From NCBI RefSeq assembly GCF_001905145.1, contig NZ_LWLB01000001.1, forward strand, positions 731,213-795,212: a stretch of DNA of 64,000 nt, read 5' to 3'. Shown piece after piece: positions 6,416-15,163 of this stretch (positions are counted from its first letter, which is position 1; every line of letters begins with the position of its first letter). Both the position numbers and the translations under genes were made by a program. Under the pieces are notes generated by a model. It did not search any database, was not told the DNA's origin, and saw only the letters and a list, made by a program, of their open reading frames with translations. The stretch comes from Nocardiopsis sp. TSRI0078. Lineage in GTDB: Bacteria > Actinomycetota > Actinomycetes > Streptosporangiales > Streptosporangiaceae.

Positions 6416-8872
6416 GTGGTGTCGAGAGACCGGATCGCCGAGCCGTGGGGAACCCGGACCCCGTACGGGCCCGGACAGGAGTGGCCGACCAGGGTGGACG
6501 CCCACCTCGCCGAGGGGGTGGATCCGGACCAGGTGGACCGCTGGGTACAGTCGGCGACGATCCTGCACTCCAACGGCGACGGACTCGACATCGCCGTCAA
6601 GGACGGACGGATCGTGGGGGTGCGCGGCAGGGACGCCGACCGCGTCAACCACGGGCGTCTCGGCCCCAAGGACCTCTACGGGTGGCAGGCCAACCAGTCG
6701 CCGGACCGCCTCACCCGACCGCTGGTCCGACGGGACGGCGAGCTGGTCGAGACCGACTGGGACACCGCGATGGACCTGGTCGTACGGCGCAGCAGGGAAC
6801 TGCTCGACGAGAAGGGGCCCAGCGCGCTGGGCTTCTACACCAGCGGGCAGCTCTTCCTGGAGGAGTACTACACGCTCGCCGCCATCGGCCACGGCGCGCT
6901 CGGCACCAACCACATGGACGGCAACACCCGGCTGTGCACGGCGACCGCGGCCGCGGCGCTCAAGGAGTCGTTCGGCTGCGACGGGCAGCCCGGTTCCTAC
7001 ACCGACATCGACCACGCCGACGTCATCGCCCTCTACGGGCACAACATGGCCGAGACGCAGACCGTGCTGTGGACGCGTGTGCTCGACCGGCTGGCCGGAC
7101 CCAATCCGCCCAAGCTGCTGTGCGTCGACCCCCGGCCGACCCCGGTGGCGCGGGAGGCCGCGGTGCACCTGGCGCCGCTCCCGGGGACCAACGTCGCGCT
7201 GATGAACGGCATCCTGCACGAGATCATCCGCCGGGACATGGTCGACCACGACTACGTCGACGCCCACACGGTCGGTTACGAGGAACTGGTCGAGCGGGTC
7301 GCCGACTACACGCCCGAGCACGTCGCCGACATCTGCGGCGTCCCGGCGGACGGCGTCCGGGAGGCGGCGGAGCTGCTGGGAGGCGCCGAGCGGCTGATGT
7401 CGACCGTGCTGCAGGGCTTCTACCAGTCCCACCAGGCCACCGCCGCGTCCGTGCAGGTCAACAACATCCACCTGGTCCGCGGCATGCTCGGCAGGCCCGG
7501 AGCGGGGATCCTGCAGATGAACGGGCAGCCCACGGCGCAGAACACGCGCGAGTGCGGGGCCGACGGCGACCTCACGGCGTTTCGCAACTGGAGCAACGAC
7601 GAGCACGTCGCCGACCTCGCCGCGGTGTGGAACCTCGACCCGATGCGCATCCCGCACTACGCGCCGCCCACCCACGCGATGCAGATCATGCGCTACGCCG
7701 AGAAGGGGTCGATCCGGTTCCTGTGGATCAGCGCCACCAACCCCGCGGTGTCGCTGCCGGAGCTGGAGCGGATCCGCTCACTGCTCGCGCAGCGGGGCCT
7801 GTTCCTGGTGGTCCAGGACATCTTCATGAGCGAGACCGCCGAACTCGCCGACGTGGTGCTGCCCGCCGCGACCTGGGGCGAGAAGACGGGGACGTTCACC
7901 AACGCCGACCGCACCGTCCACCTGTCCGACAAGGCCGTCGACCCGCCCGGCGAGGCCCGGTCGGACCTCGACATCTTCCTGGACTACGCGCGGCGGATGG
8001 ACTTTCGCGACGAGGACGGGGAGCCGTTCCCTCAGTGGCACGACCCGGAGTCGGCCTTCGAGGCGTGGAAGCGTGCCACCGTCGGCCGGCCGTGTGACTA
8101 CACCGGCATCACCTATGACAGGCTGCGCGGTAGCGGCGGCATCCAGTGGCCCTGCAACGACGACAACCCGGACGGCACCGAGCGGCTCTACGCGGACGGC
8201 CGGTTCTGGGCCGAGCCCGACTACTGCGAGAGCTACGGCCGCGACCTGGTCACCGGCGCGCCGCTGGAGCCGACCGAGTACAAGGCGATGAACCCCGAGG
8301 GCAGGGCGATCATCAAGGCCGCCGAGTACCTGCCTCCGCACGAGTCCCCGGACGGGGAGCACCCCTTCGCGCTCATCACCGGCCGCACGCTCTACCACTT
8401 CCACACGCGCACCAAGACCGGGCGTACTCCCCAGCTGCAGAAGGCGGCCCCCGAGGTCTGGATGGAGGTCTGCGCAGAGGACGCGCGGGAGGCCGGGGTC
8501 TCCGAGGGCGACCACGTCGAGGTGGCCTCGCCGCGCGGGGTGATCCGGGCACGGGCGCGGATCACCGGCATCCGCCCCGGCGTGCTGTTCGTCCCGTTCC
8601 ACTACGGCTACTGGGACGCCGTGACGGACGAGGCGGCCGGTCAGAGGGACCGGGCTGCCAACGAGATGACCGTCACCGACTGGGACCCGGTGTCCAAGCA
8701 GCCCCTGTTCAAGACCTCGGCGGCCCGGCTCCGGCGCGTGGGTTCGGGCGGCGGTGTCCCCGCGCCCGCGCCGACGACGGCCGCCTCCCGGCCGGTCGGC
8801 ACCGGGGTGACCGAGACCGTGGGCGGTTCCGACGCCCTCTCCGATGAGCGCGTCGGTGGAGGTGCGCGATGA
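6416..8872 (+). CDS. Molybdopterin oxidoreductase (nitrate reductase/formate dehydrogenase superfamily) lacking Fe-S ligands
   Basis: About 818 residues from a GTG at 6416, eight bases after GGGAG. The fold is that of the large Mo-bis-PGD oxidoreductases. At the N-terminus, where relatives carry a C-x2-C-x3-C Fe-S motif, this protein has SATILHSNGDGLDI followed by KDGRIVGVRGRD and GRLGPK, where a Cys is usual instead of the Gly. The 4Fe-4S cluster is therefore probably missing. NTRLCTATAAAA offers a Cys as Mo ligand, as in Nap/Nas-type nitrate reductases. Pterin-binding features (GHNMAETQT, SATNPAVSLPE, LPAATWGEKTG) and the C-terminal molydop_binding barrel (ITGRTLYHFHT, FHYGYWD) are present. 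A Pro/Ala-rich tail follows. The stop overlaps the next gene by 4 bases. Substrate and electron partner are unknown; no Tat signal is seen, so it is probably cytoplasmic. Confidence 0.85.
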   Translation: MVSRDRIAEPWGTRTPYGPGQEWPTRVDAHLAEGVDPDQVDRWVQSATILHSNGDGLDIAVKDGRIVGVRGRDADRVNHGRLGPKDLYGWQANQSPDRLTRPLVRRDGELVETDWDTAMDLVVRRSRELLDEKGPSALGFYTSGQLFLEEYYTLAAIGHGALGTNHMDGNTRLCTATAAAALKESFGCDGQPGSYTDIDHADVIALYGHNMAETQTVLWTRVLDRLAGPNPPKLLCVDPRPTPVAREAAVHLAPLPGTNVALMNGILHEIIRRDMVDHDYVDAHTVGYEELVERVADYTPEHVADICGVPADGVREAAELLGGAERLMSTVLQGFYQSHQATAASVQVNNIHLVRGMLGRPGAGILQMNGQPTAQNTRECGADGDLTAFRNWSNDEHVADLAAVWNLDPMRIPHYAPPTHAMQIMRYAEKGSIRFLWISATNPAVSLPELERIRSLLAQRGLFLVVQDIFMSETAELADVVLPAATWGEKTGTFTNADRTVHLSDKAVDPPGEARSDLDIFLDYARRMDFRDEDGEPFPQWHDPESAFEAWKRATVGRPCDYTGITYDRLRGSGGIQWPCNDDNPDGTERLYADGRFWAEPDYCESYGRDLVTGAPLEPTEYKAMNPEGRAIIKAAEYLPPHESPDGEHPFALITGRTLYHFHTRTKTGRTPQLQKAAPEVWMEVCAEDAREAGVSEGDHVEVASPRGVIRARARITGIRPGVLFVPFHYGYWDAVTDEAAGQRDRAANEMTVTDWDPVSKQPLFKTSAARLRRVGSGGGVPAPAPTTAASRPVGTGVTETVGGSDALSDERVGGGAR

Positions 8873-9342
8873 GGATCGGTGTGGCGCTGCGCGAACTGCA
8901 CGGCTCGGAGACCGCCCTGGCCGGAGAGCTGCTCAGGCTCGCCGACCGGCACGCGAAGGAGCAGGAGATCTACCACGTGGCCCAGGACCTGGTCCGCTGG
9001 TCGCGGGACCACGTGCGGGAGATCGCCGCGGTCGGACCCCGCTACGGCCTGGAACTGGAGGAGCCGGACCTGAAGAACCCGGAGCCGCCCACCGAGGAGG
9101 CGGGTGAGCTGCCGGGGGACGGCTCCGACCCGGACCTGCTGCTCCTGGCGGACCTGCGGCGGCTGTACCGCATGGCCGCGGGCGTCTCCCTGGACTGGGA
9201 CCTGCTCGGGCAGGGTGCTCAGGTGGTCGCGGACGCCGAGCTGCTCGCGCTCACCAAGCGGTGCCACCCGCAGTCCCTGCGGCAGATGAAGTGGGCCGAC
9301 GCGATGCTCAAGACGGTCTCACCGCAGATCCTGGCGGGCTGA
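8869..9342 (+). CDS. Helical partner protein of the Mo oxidoreductase, unknown function
   Basis: A 157-residue protein starting at an ATG that overlaps the upstream stop (ATGA). It is nearly all alpha-helical. Glu/His-containing helices (ELLRLADRHAKEQEIYHVAQ, then DLVRWSRDHV) resemble ferritin-like or hemerythrin-like bundles, and a second helical pair follows an acidic Pro-rich linker (LLLLADLRRLYRMAAG, then CHPQSLRQMKWADAML). I do not recognise a named family. Tight coupling to the oxidoreductase suggests an accessory or maturation subunit, or a metal-binding electron partner replacing the lost Fe-S cluster. That last point is speculation. Confidence 0.7.
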   Translation: MRIGVALRELHGSETALAGELLRLADRHAKEQEIYHVAQDLVRWSRDHVREIAAVGPRYGLELEEPDLKNPEPPTEEAGELPGDGSDPDLLLLADLRRLYRMAAGVSLDWDLLGQGAQVVADAELLALTKRCHPQSLRQMKWADAMLKTVSPQILAG

Positions 9343-9371
9343 CGGCCCGCGCCTCGGGAGTCCCTCCCGCC

Positions 9372-9782
9372 GGCGGCGCCATCAACAGGCCGCCCCGGGA
9401 CACCGCCGTACCCCAGCGCGACTCCGTCCTGAAGCTGCAGTTCCAGGTCTACTGGAAGCGCGTCGAGAAGGAGTCGGACGTGGACGGGCACATCACGTGG
9501 ATCCGCGACATCTACCGCAAGACGTTCGCCTCCACCGGCGGGGTACCCGTGATCGGCGACGCCACCGACGGCTGCTACATCAACTATCCCGACGCCGTCC
9601 TGAACGACCCGTCCTGGAACCGCTCGGAGGACCGCTGGTCGAAGCTCTACTACAAGGACTCCTACCCCCGGCTGCGGCGGGTGAAGGAACGGTGGGACCC
9701 GCTCGACGTGTTCCGGCACCGGCAGTCCGTCGAACCGACCGCGGGCACGTCCGGGTTCGGGTCGGACCCCGGATCCTCCTGA
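9372..9782 (+). pseudogene. C-terminal fragment of a BBE-type FAD-linked oxidoreductase
   Basis: The frame from about 9372 reads GGAINRPP, then KLQFQVYWKR, ITWIRDIYRKTF, GCYINYPD, and finally YYKDSYPRLRRVKERWDP with DVFRHRQSV. This is the characteristic C-terminal berberine-bridge region of FAD-linked oxidases of the 6-hydroxynicotine/oligosaccharide oxidase type. The FAD-binding N-terminal two thirds (about 350 residues) are absent, and there is no start codon with a ribosome site, so this is a 5-prime-truncated relic. It sits just after the Mo oxidoreductase pair. Confidence 0.75.
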
Positions 9783-9833
9783 ACCGGTCCGGAGGGCGGC
9801 CGCCCGCTCCGGCGCGCGGCCGGGCACGCGGAA

Positions 9834-9900
9834 GGGGCCCGCCGCGCGCGGCGGGCCCCGTACCCGCGGTGCCGCCCCGTGCGCGCCACGGGGCGGCACC
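9834..9900. terminator. Two tandem bidirectional hairpins
   Basis: The first is a perfect 26-base palindrome at 9834-9859 (half GGGGCCCGCCGCG). The second has a 13-base stem (GGTGCCGCCCCGT) with a 7-base loop at 9868-9900. They lie between convergent units, the oxidoreductase side on plus and the repeat protein on minus. Confidence 0.7.
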
Positions 9901-9925
9901 TGTCACGGATCAGCGCATCAGCTGA

Positions 9926-10258
9926 TCAGCCGGTGTAGTTCGGGTCCGCCGGCATGGGCTCGGGGGCCCCGGCCTCCTCGCGTTCCCTCTGCCGCTCCTC
10001 CTCAGCGAGCGCCTCCTCCAGCGCGAGCGCTTCCTCCTCCGCGAGTGCCTCCTCCTCCGCGAGCGCCTCCTCGGACGGCACCTCGCACGGGTCGGTACCC
10101 GCACCGCTCTCCTCGGGCGCGGGGGCGGCGTCCGCCGAGCACTCGCTCGGGGCGGGGGCCGCGGAGGGGTCGTCCGACTGGCCGGCCCAGGCGGGAGAGC
10201 CGCCGAACAGGGCGGCGGCCGCGAAACCGGCGACGATCAGGTAGTTCTTCAGACGCAT
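9926..10258 (-). CDS. Small secreted protein with Glu/Ala-rich repeats
   Basis: 110 residues. A signal peptide (NYLIVAGFAAAALFGG, cleavage near PAWAG) is followed by a Ser/Ala/Pro region with two Cys (SECSAD, DPCEV) and then repeated EEALAEE units over about 30 residues, a likely single charged helix. It lies 67 bases downstream of the L,D-transpeptidase on the same strand and could be co-transcribed. Function is unknown; a wall-associated spacer is a guess. Confidence 0.65.
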   Translation of the reverse strand: MRLKNYLIVAGFAAAALFGGSPAWAGQSDDPSAAPAPSECSADAAPAPEESGAGTDPCEVPSEEALAEEEALAEEEALALEEALAEEERQREREEAGAPEPMPADPNYTG

Positions 10259-10325
10259 GTCAGTCCTCGTGTGTGGTTCGTGTGCGCGGGATACCGTCCC
10301 GCGCGGCGGTCCGGAGCCGGTCGCC

Positions 10326-11081
10326 TCACCCCGAGATCTCGACCGGGGTGCCGAGCGGCAGGTTCTGGGCCATCCAGGTGATGTCCTCGTTGGAGACCCG
10401 GACGCACCCGTGGCTGACCTGGCGGCCCAGGGCGTCCTCGTCGTTGGTGCCGTGCACGGCGAGCTGGCCGGGCCCGCCCGCGAACGTCTCCAACGTCTCG
10501 GAGAACCCGCTCAGACCGAAGGCGTAGACCCCGTAGGGACCCTCCGGGTCCGGCGGCTGGAGCAGCTCGGTGAAGTAGTAACGGCCCTCGGGGGTGGGGG
10601 TCTCCCCCTCCCCGGTGCCGATCACCCCGGTACGCACCTCCTCGTCCCCGTCGAGGACGGTGAACTCGAAGTCGCCGGTGTCGATCTCCACGCGGTACTC
10701 CGTGGAGGTCAGCGACACCTCGTCGCTCCTGACCCAGCCCGTGGTGCCGTTCGGCCGGACCGGCAGCAGCACCTGGAGCCACTCGCCCTCGTTCCGCTCG
10801 ACCAGGAAGGTGCGGTCCACCCCGAAGTCGTTCGGACTCCCGAGGGTGTGCAGCACCTCCCCGCCACCGGGCTCGGCGCGGACGTCGATCCCGTCGCCGA
10901 GGACCGTGGCGATCTCCACGCCCTCGGCTCCACCGCCGTTGCCCGCGGTGTCGGCGGCCGCTTCCTCCGTTGCCGGTTCGTCGGCCGGAGCGGACGAGCA
11001 GGCCGTGAGCGCGGCCAGGGCCGCGGCGGCCGTGAGGGACGTCAGGGCCCGCGTGGAGCGTGCGGACATCGTTGGGCGCAT
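10326..11081 (-). CDS. L,D-transpeptidase lipoprotein (YkuD family) with SH3-like domain
   Basis: From the ATG at 11081 the protein has about 251 residues. It begins with a lipoprotein signal (LTAAAALAALTACSS, lipid on the Cys). A segment resembling an SH3b domain follows (DGIDVRAEPGG, then TTGWVRSDEV). The YkuD catalytic domain has LAVHGTND and SHGCVRVSNED, the latter containing the nucleophile Cys of the HxxxxxxxSHGCxR signature. It should crosslink peptidoglycan 3-3, or attach proteins, outside the membrane. It is divergent from the two-component system at 11303, with about 220 bases between, so those regulators could control it. Confidence 0.88.
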   Translation of the reverse strand: MRPTMSARSTRALTSLTAAAALAALTACSSAPADEPATEEAAADTAGNGGGAEGVEIATVLGDGIDVRAEPGGGEVLHTLGSPNDFGVDRTFLVERNEGEWLQVLLPVRPNGTTGWVRSDEVSLTSTEYRVEIDTGDFEFTVLDGDEEVRTGVIGTGEGETPTPEGRYYFTELLQPPDPEGPYGVYAFGLSGFSETLETFAGGPGQLAVHGTNDEDALGRQVSHGCVRVSNEDITWMAQNLPLGTPVEISG

Positions 11082-11302
11082 GGGATTCCATCCGGCTTCG
11101 TTCGGGGAGGCGTCCGGTGTGCTCGCGATCCGGACAACAACGAAGACTGGCCCACGAATGTGAAGAACCCGTGTGCCCGTCGTGTGTGTCCCGTGTGGTG
11201 ACCTGCGACGGCTCGGAGGGCGCGACCCGGCGCCCTCGCGCGCACGCGTACGATCGAGCCGCACCGAGGCCCGACCGGGCCGGAAGCCGATCGGAGGTCA
11301 CC

Positions 11303-12007
11303 GTGTGCGCGCATGTGCTGGTCGCCGAGGACGACGTCAACCAGGCCGACCTGATCCGGCGCTACCTGGAGCACGAGGGGCACTTCGTCCGCGTCGTGCA
11401 CGACGGGCGCGCGGCGGTCGCGGCGCACCACCGGGACCGGCCCGACCTGGTCGTGCTGGACGTGATGATGCCGGTCATGAGCGGCCTCGACGCGTGCCGG
11501 GCCCTGCGCGCGGAGTCCGACGTGGCGGTGCTGATGCTCACCGCACGCTCCACCGAGGAGGACCTGCTGACCGGACTCGACCTGGGCGCGGACGACTACG
11601 TCACCAAGCCCTACAGCCCGCGTGAGCTCATGGCGCGGGTGCGCACGCTGCTGCGGCGGTCGCGCAGGGACCCCGACGACGCGGGCCGGGTGCTGCACGC
11701 GGGTCCGGTCGCGGTGGACCCGTCGCGCCACGCCGTGCGGGTGGACGGAGCCCCGGTCAGGTGCACGCCCGCCGAGTTCCAGCTGCTCGCAGCGCTCGCC
11801 GCGCAGCCCGGCCGGGTCCTGACGCGCGCCCAGCTGCTGGAGCACATCCACGGCATGAGCCGGTTCATCACCGAGCGCACCATCGACGTGCACGTGAAGA
11901 ACCTGCGCCGGAAGCTGGAGCCGGACCCGCGCAGGCCGGTGCGGCTGGTGACCGTGTACGGCGTCGGCTACAAGCTCGTCGGGAAGACCGATGGCCGACC
12001 GGCGTAG
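11303..12007 (+). CDS. OmpR/PhoB-family response regulator
   Basis: About 234 residues from a GTG at 11303, five bases after GGAGG. The receiver domain has the acidic pair (VAEDD), phospho-acceptor Asp (LVVLDVMMP), Thr (MLTAR) and Lys (YVTKPY). The C-terminal winged helix (TPAEFQLLAALAAQPGRV, then VDVHVKNLRRKL-like ERTIDVHVKNLR and GVGYKL) is typical of OmpR. The gene ends 17 bases inside the histidine kinase gene, so the two are co-transcribed and coupled. Confidence 0.93.
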   Translation: MCAHVLVAEDDVNQADLIRRYLEHEGHFVRVVHDGRAAVAAHHRDRPDLVVLDVMMPVMSGLDACRALRAESDVAVLMLTARSTEEDLLTGLDLGADDYVTKPYSPRELMARVRTLLRRSRRDPDDAGRVLHAGPVAVDPSRHAVRVDGAPVRCTPAEFQLLAALAAQPGRVLTRAQLLEHIHGMSRFITERTIDVHVKNLRRKLEPDPRRPVRLVTVYGVGYKLVGKTDGRPA

Positions 12008-14042
12008 GGGCGCGCTGCGGCACAGCCTGCTGGCGCGCCTGCTGGCGAGTTCGGTGCTGGTGGCGGTCTGCTCGATCTTCGCGACGGCGTGGCTGGCGGT
12101 GCAGGGGACGTCGGAGTCGCTCACCGTGCAGCAGGGGGAGACCCTGGCCGTGGACACCCGCATCCACGACACGCTCGTCGCCTACGCCGCCGCCCACCCC
12201 GGGTGGGAGGGCGTGGGCGAGACGGTGCGGCACCTGTCCGAGGACACCGGGCGGCGGGTCGTCCTGACCACCGAGAACCGCGGGCTGATCGCGGACTCGG
12301 CCGAGCAGGCCGGGCCGCTCCCGCCTCGGACGACCTCGGTGGTCGACCCGCTGGCGGTGGACGTCACCCTCGCCCCCGGCCTCACCGGACGCATCGACCC
12401 CCGAGCCGTGGGACCGTTCGCGCTGTCGGGGGAGGACCGGTCCCGGCTGGCCGGCCTGGCGGAGAACAGCGCCGTCTGCCTGGGCGAGCTGTACGGGACG
12501 GCGGTGGAGGTGGAGGCCGGACCGAGCGGGCGTCCCGCCGTCACCGGGGCCCAGGTGGACCGGTACGCGCGGCTGGAGTGCGGGCTGGAGGCGCTGGGCG
12601 AGCCGACCGAAAGAGAACTGGAGGCGCTGGATGAGCTGAACGGCCTGGTCAGGGCCTGTCTGGGCGCGGAGGGGCCCGAGGAGGTGGCGGCGGAGTTCCG
12701 GATCGATGGGACCCTCGGGGTTCCCGTGGCGCTGGCCCCCGATCCGGCGCCGGCCCCTTGGGAGATCATGGACGAGGCCCGCGCTCCGCGCGACTCCCAG
12801 GTGCCCGGGGAGGAGGCGCCCTCCTTCGAGGAGGGACCGGACGATCCCGGCAGCGGTGCGGGCCCAGGGTTCGTGGAACCGTCCGTGGGCGGCCAGGATC
12901 CGGCCGGAGGCGTGGACGCGCCCTTCCCGGAGGCGGTGCCCGAGGAATCGGTCGCGATGGAACCCGGGGCGGCTCCCGAGCCGCCGCGGTTCGACGCGCG
13001 CACCTCCGCGTGCCTGGACTCCGCCCGACGCGAGCAACTGGACCCCTACGTGGCCCCGGCCGCGCTGCTGTTCATCGACGACCCCGAGGCGGAGGCTTCG
13101 GGCGTCGTGCCGCTGACCGGCGAGGGTCTGGTGCGGGTGTTCGGTGTGGTGCTGCTGGTGCTGGTGCTGACGGTGGTCGTGAGCGTGGTGCTGTCGGCGC
13201 GGCTCGTGCGCCCCGTACGCGCGCTCACTGACGCGGTGCGCCGGATGCGCGAGGGCCGTGCGGGTTCCCGGGTCAGGGTGCGCGACTCCGGTGAGATCGG
13301 CCAGTTGGCCGACGCGTTCAACGAGATGGCGGAGCACCTGGAGCGACTGGAGGAGCAGCGCAGGGCGATGGTCAGCGACGTCTCACACGAGCTGCGGACA
13401 CCGCTGAGCAACCTGCGCGGCTGGCTGGAGGCGGCCCAGGACGGGATCGCCGACCTGGACCGGGACCGGATGAGGATGCTGGTCGGCGAGACGCTGCTGC
13501 TCCAGGACATCGTCGACGACCTCCAGGACCTGGCGCTGGCGGACGCGGGCAAGCTGCGGCTGTCACCGGAGCCGGTGGAGGCGGGCCTCCTCGTCGAGCA
13601 GGTGGTGGACAGTCAGAGGTTGAGGGCCGGTTCGGCCGGACTGCGGCTGGTCGCGGAGACGGAGGACGTCGTGCTCGTGGCCGACCGGACACGGCTGGTC
13701 CAGGCGGTCGGGAACCTGCTGGGCAACGCGCTGCGGCACACTCCGGCGCCCGGGACGGTCACCGTCGGGGTGCGGAGCTCGGGTGGGGAGGCGGTCATCG
13801 AGGTGGCGGACACCGGTGTGGGCATCCCGGCGGAGGACCTGCCACACGTGTTCGACCGGTTCTGGCGGGCGGAGAAGTCGCGCAACCGGCGCACCGGCGG
13901 CAGCGGGCTGGGGCTGGCCATCGTGCGCAACCTGGTGGAACTGCACGGCGGGTCGGTGACGGTGGCCAGCACGCCGGGCGAGGGGACCACGTTCACGGTC
14001 CGGATGCCGTTGGCGGGACCCGGGGAGCCGACGCGGGACTGA
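11991..14042 (+). CDS. Sensor histidine kinase with large extracytoplasmic domain
   Basis: 683 residues. The first membrane helix is near residues 10-33 and the second near 380-402. Between them lies an unusually long acidic, Pro-rich outer domain of about 345 residues with four Cys (VCLGEL, LECGLE, RACLGA, SACLDS). After the membrane come HAMP (RPVRALTDAVRRMREG), HisKA with SHELRTPLSNLRG (phospho-His near 464) and HATPase_c with N box (NLLGNALRH), DTGVGIP and GGSGLGLAIV. It phosphorylates the regulator encoded just upstream. The outer domain matches no sensor fold I recognise; the Cys suggest disulfides or redox sensing. Confidence 0.92.
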   Translation: MADRRRGALRHSLLARLLASSVLVAVCSIFATAWLAVQGTSESLTVQQGETLAVDTRIHDTLVAYAAAHPGWEGVGETVRHLSEDTGRRVVLTTENRGLIADSAEQAGPLPPRTTSVVDPLAVDVTLAPGLTGRIDPRAVGPFALSGEDRSRLAGLAENSAVCLGELYGTAVEVEAGPSGRPAVTGAQVDRYARLECGLEALGEPTERELEALDELNGLVRACLGAEGPEEVAAEFRIDGTLGVPVALAPDPAPAPWEIMDEARAPRDSQVPGEEAPSFEEGPDDPGSGAGPGFVEPSVGGQDPAGGVDAPFPEAVPEESVAMEPGAAPEPPRFDARTSACLDSARREQLDPYVAPAALLFIDDPEAEASGVVPLTGEGLVRVFGVVLLVLVLTVVVSVVLSARLVRPVRALTDAVRRMREGRAGSRVRVRDSGEIGQLADAFNEMAEHLERLEEQRRAMVSDVSHELRTPLSNLRGWLEAAQDGIADLDRDRMRMLVGETLLLQDIVDDLQDLALADAGKLRLSPEPVEAGLLVEQVVDSQRLRAGSAGLRLVAETEDVVLVADRTRLVQAVGNLLGNALRHTPAPGTVTVGVRSSGGEAVIEVADTGVGIPAEDLPHVFDRFWRAEKSRNRRTGGSGLGLAIVRNLVELHGGSVTVASTPGEGTTFTVRMPLAGPGEPTRD

Positions 14043-14213
14043 CGGGCCCCGGGAGGGCGCCTCGCGTGGCGGAGGACGTCCCTGAGACGTGCGGGCCCTT
14101 GCGTCCGATGGCGGTCACACCGCGCCCGCCGTGTCCTGCCTCGCCTAGGATGCGGGTAGGCGCGGCACCGGCCCGATCGCGCCCTCCCCCGACACGGGCC
14201 CCGCGGAGGACCC

Positions 14214-14885
14214 GTGCACCAGCCCCCGTCCGTCCGCCTTCCGAGCTACCGGGAGCTGTACGGTCTCAGGCCCGCTGTGGTGCTCTCCTGCTGGTCCGCG
14301 TCCGGCACGCTGCTGTGCCTCACCACGGGGGCCAGGGCCGTCACCGCCGTGGTGGACACCTTCTGGGTCGGTACCGATCCGTCCTGGTCAGGGGCGGCCG
14401 CGACTCTCTCCGACGCTCTGGGGATCGTCTCGCTGGGTGCTCTTCCCGTCCTCACCGTCCTGGCTCTGACTCTCACCGCCCTCGTGGAGACCACGCCCCC
14501 GAAGGACCTGCCTCCGTGGACGACGCGGGAGCGGCTGCGTACCGCCAAGGTGCTCGCCGGCAACGCCGTCATGGGCAACGACCCCTGGACCAACCTGCTC
14601 GCCCGTGTCCACGCCGGAGTACACCTCAGATGGTCCGGTTGGCTGCTGTCCCGGTCTCTGGTGACGGGCTGTCTCATCCTCAGCGGATTGTGGAGCGGCA
14701 GCGGTGTGTACCTGCTCGTGCGGGGGCTCCGGAACGAGGACCCCGCCCTGATGGCGATCGGCCTGAACACGGTTCTCCTCTTCGCCGGCGCGTCCGCTCT
14801 CCTCCTGGCCGGCCTCCCGCGGCACCGCCGGATGCGTGAGTTCTGCGCCCTCTACGACGCGGCCCACCGGCAGGCGGTCCGGTGA
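14214..14885 (+). CDS. Membrane protein, unknown function
   Basis: 223 residues from a GTG at 14214, just after GGAGGA. Four likely membrane segments: about residues 17-38, 60-85, 140-160 and 175-200. The third and fourth are separated by a short RGLRNEDPA turn. Between the second and third is a cytoplasmic link (PPWTTRERLRTAKVLAG). The tail is RMREFCALYDAAHR. It has the same hairpin-link-hairpin plan as the proteins at 4981 and 14882/15156. The stop overlaps the next GTG by 4 bases, so it heads a three-gene operon. Confidence 0.72.
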   Translation: MHQPPSVRLPSYRELYGLRPAVVLSCWSASGTLLCLTTGARAVTAVVDTFWVGTDPSWSGAAATLSDALGIVSLGALPVLTVLALTLTALVETTPPKDLPPWTTRERLRTAKVLAGNAVMGNDPWTNLLARVHAGVHLRWSGWLLSRSLVTGCLILSGLWSGSGVYLLVRGLRNEDPALMAIGLNTVLLFAGASALLLAGLPRHRRMREFCALYDAAHRQAVR

Positions 14886-15163
14886 ACCGGCGGCGCCCTT
14901 CCCCGCTCCTTCGCCTCCAGACCTACGCCCAGCAGAACCCGAGACGGTACGGGATCGTCAACGGGCTCCTCACCGGTGTCCTCTCCGCAGGCCTCATCAC
15001 GGTGTTCCGCCTGTTCGTGTACCCTTCCTCATCCGTCCTGACGACCCTGTGGACGGGAGTCCTCCACGGCGTGTTCCTCGGAGGTGTCATGGGAGTGTTC
15101 TCCGCGCGGTCGGCCCCCGGGGGGACCCCGGTCCCCGAACACCGACCGCTCCCGGATGCGTGA
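14882..15163 (+). CDS. Short membrane protein, N-terminal half of a two-module family
   Basis: 93 residues from a GTG overlapping the upstream stop (GTGA). It starts RLQTYAQQNPRRYGIVNG and has two membrane segments. This corresponds to the N-terminal half of the 4981 protein (MLLQRYGQNHPGKYM and two segments). The C-terminal half appears in the next gene, in another frame, with an 8-base overlap (ATGCGTGA). Either a frameshift split one gene or the two halves are naturally separate and coupled. Confidence 0.6.
   Translation: MNRRRPSPLLRLQTYAQQNPRRYGIVNGLLTGVLSAGLITVFRLFVYPSSSVLTTLWTGVLHGVFLGGVMGVFSARSAPGGTPVPEHRPLPDA

Noticed and set aside
5173..6669. 498-codon minus-strand frame
   Set aside because: It lies opposite the membrane protein and oxidoreductase genes and is Arg/Ser/Pro-rich, an antisense artefact of high GC.
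6445..8097. 550-codon plus-strand frame
   Set aside because: Alternative frame of the Mo oxidoreductase, Arg/Gly-rich with no motifs.
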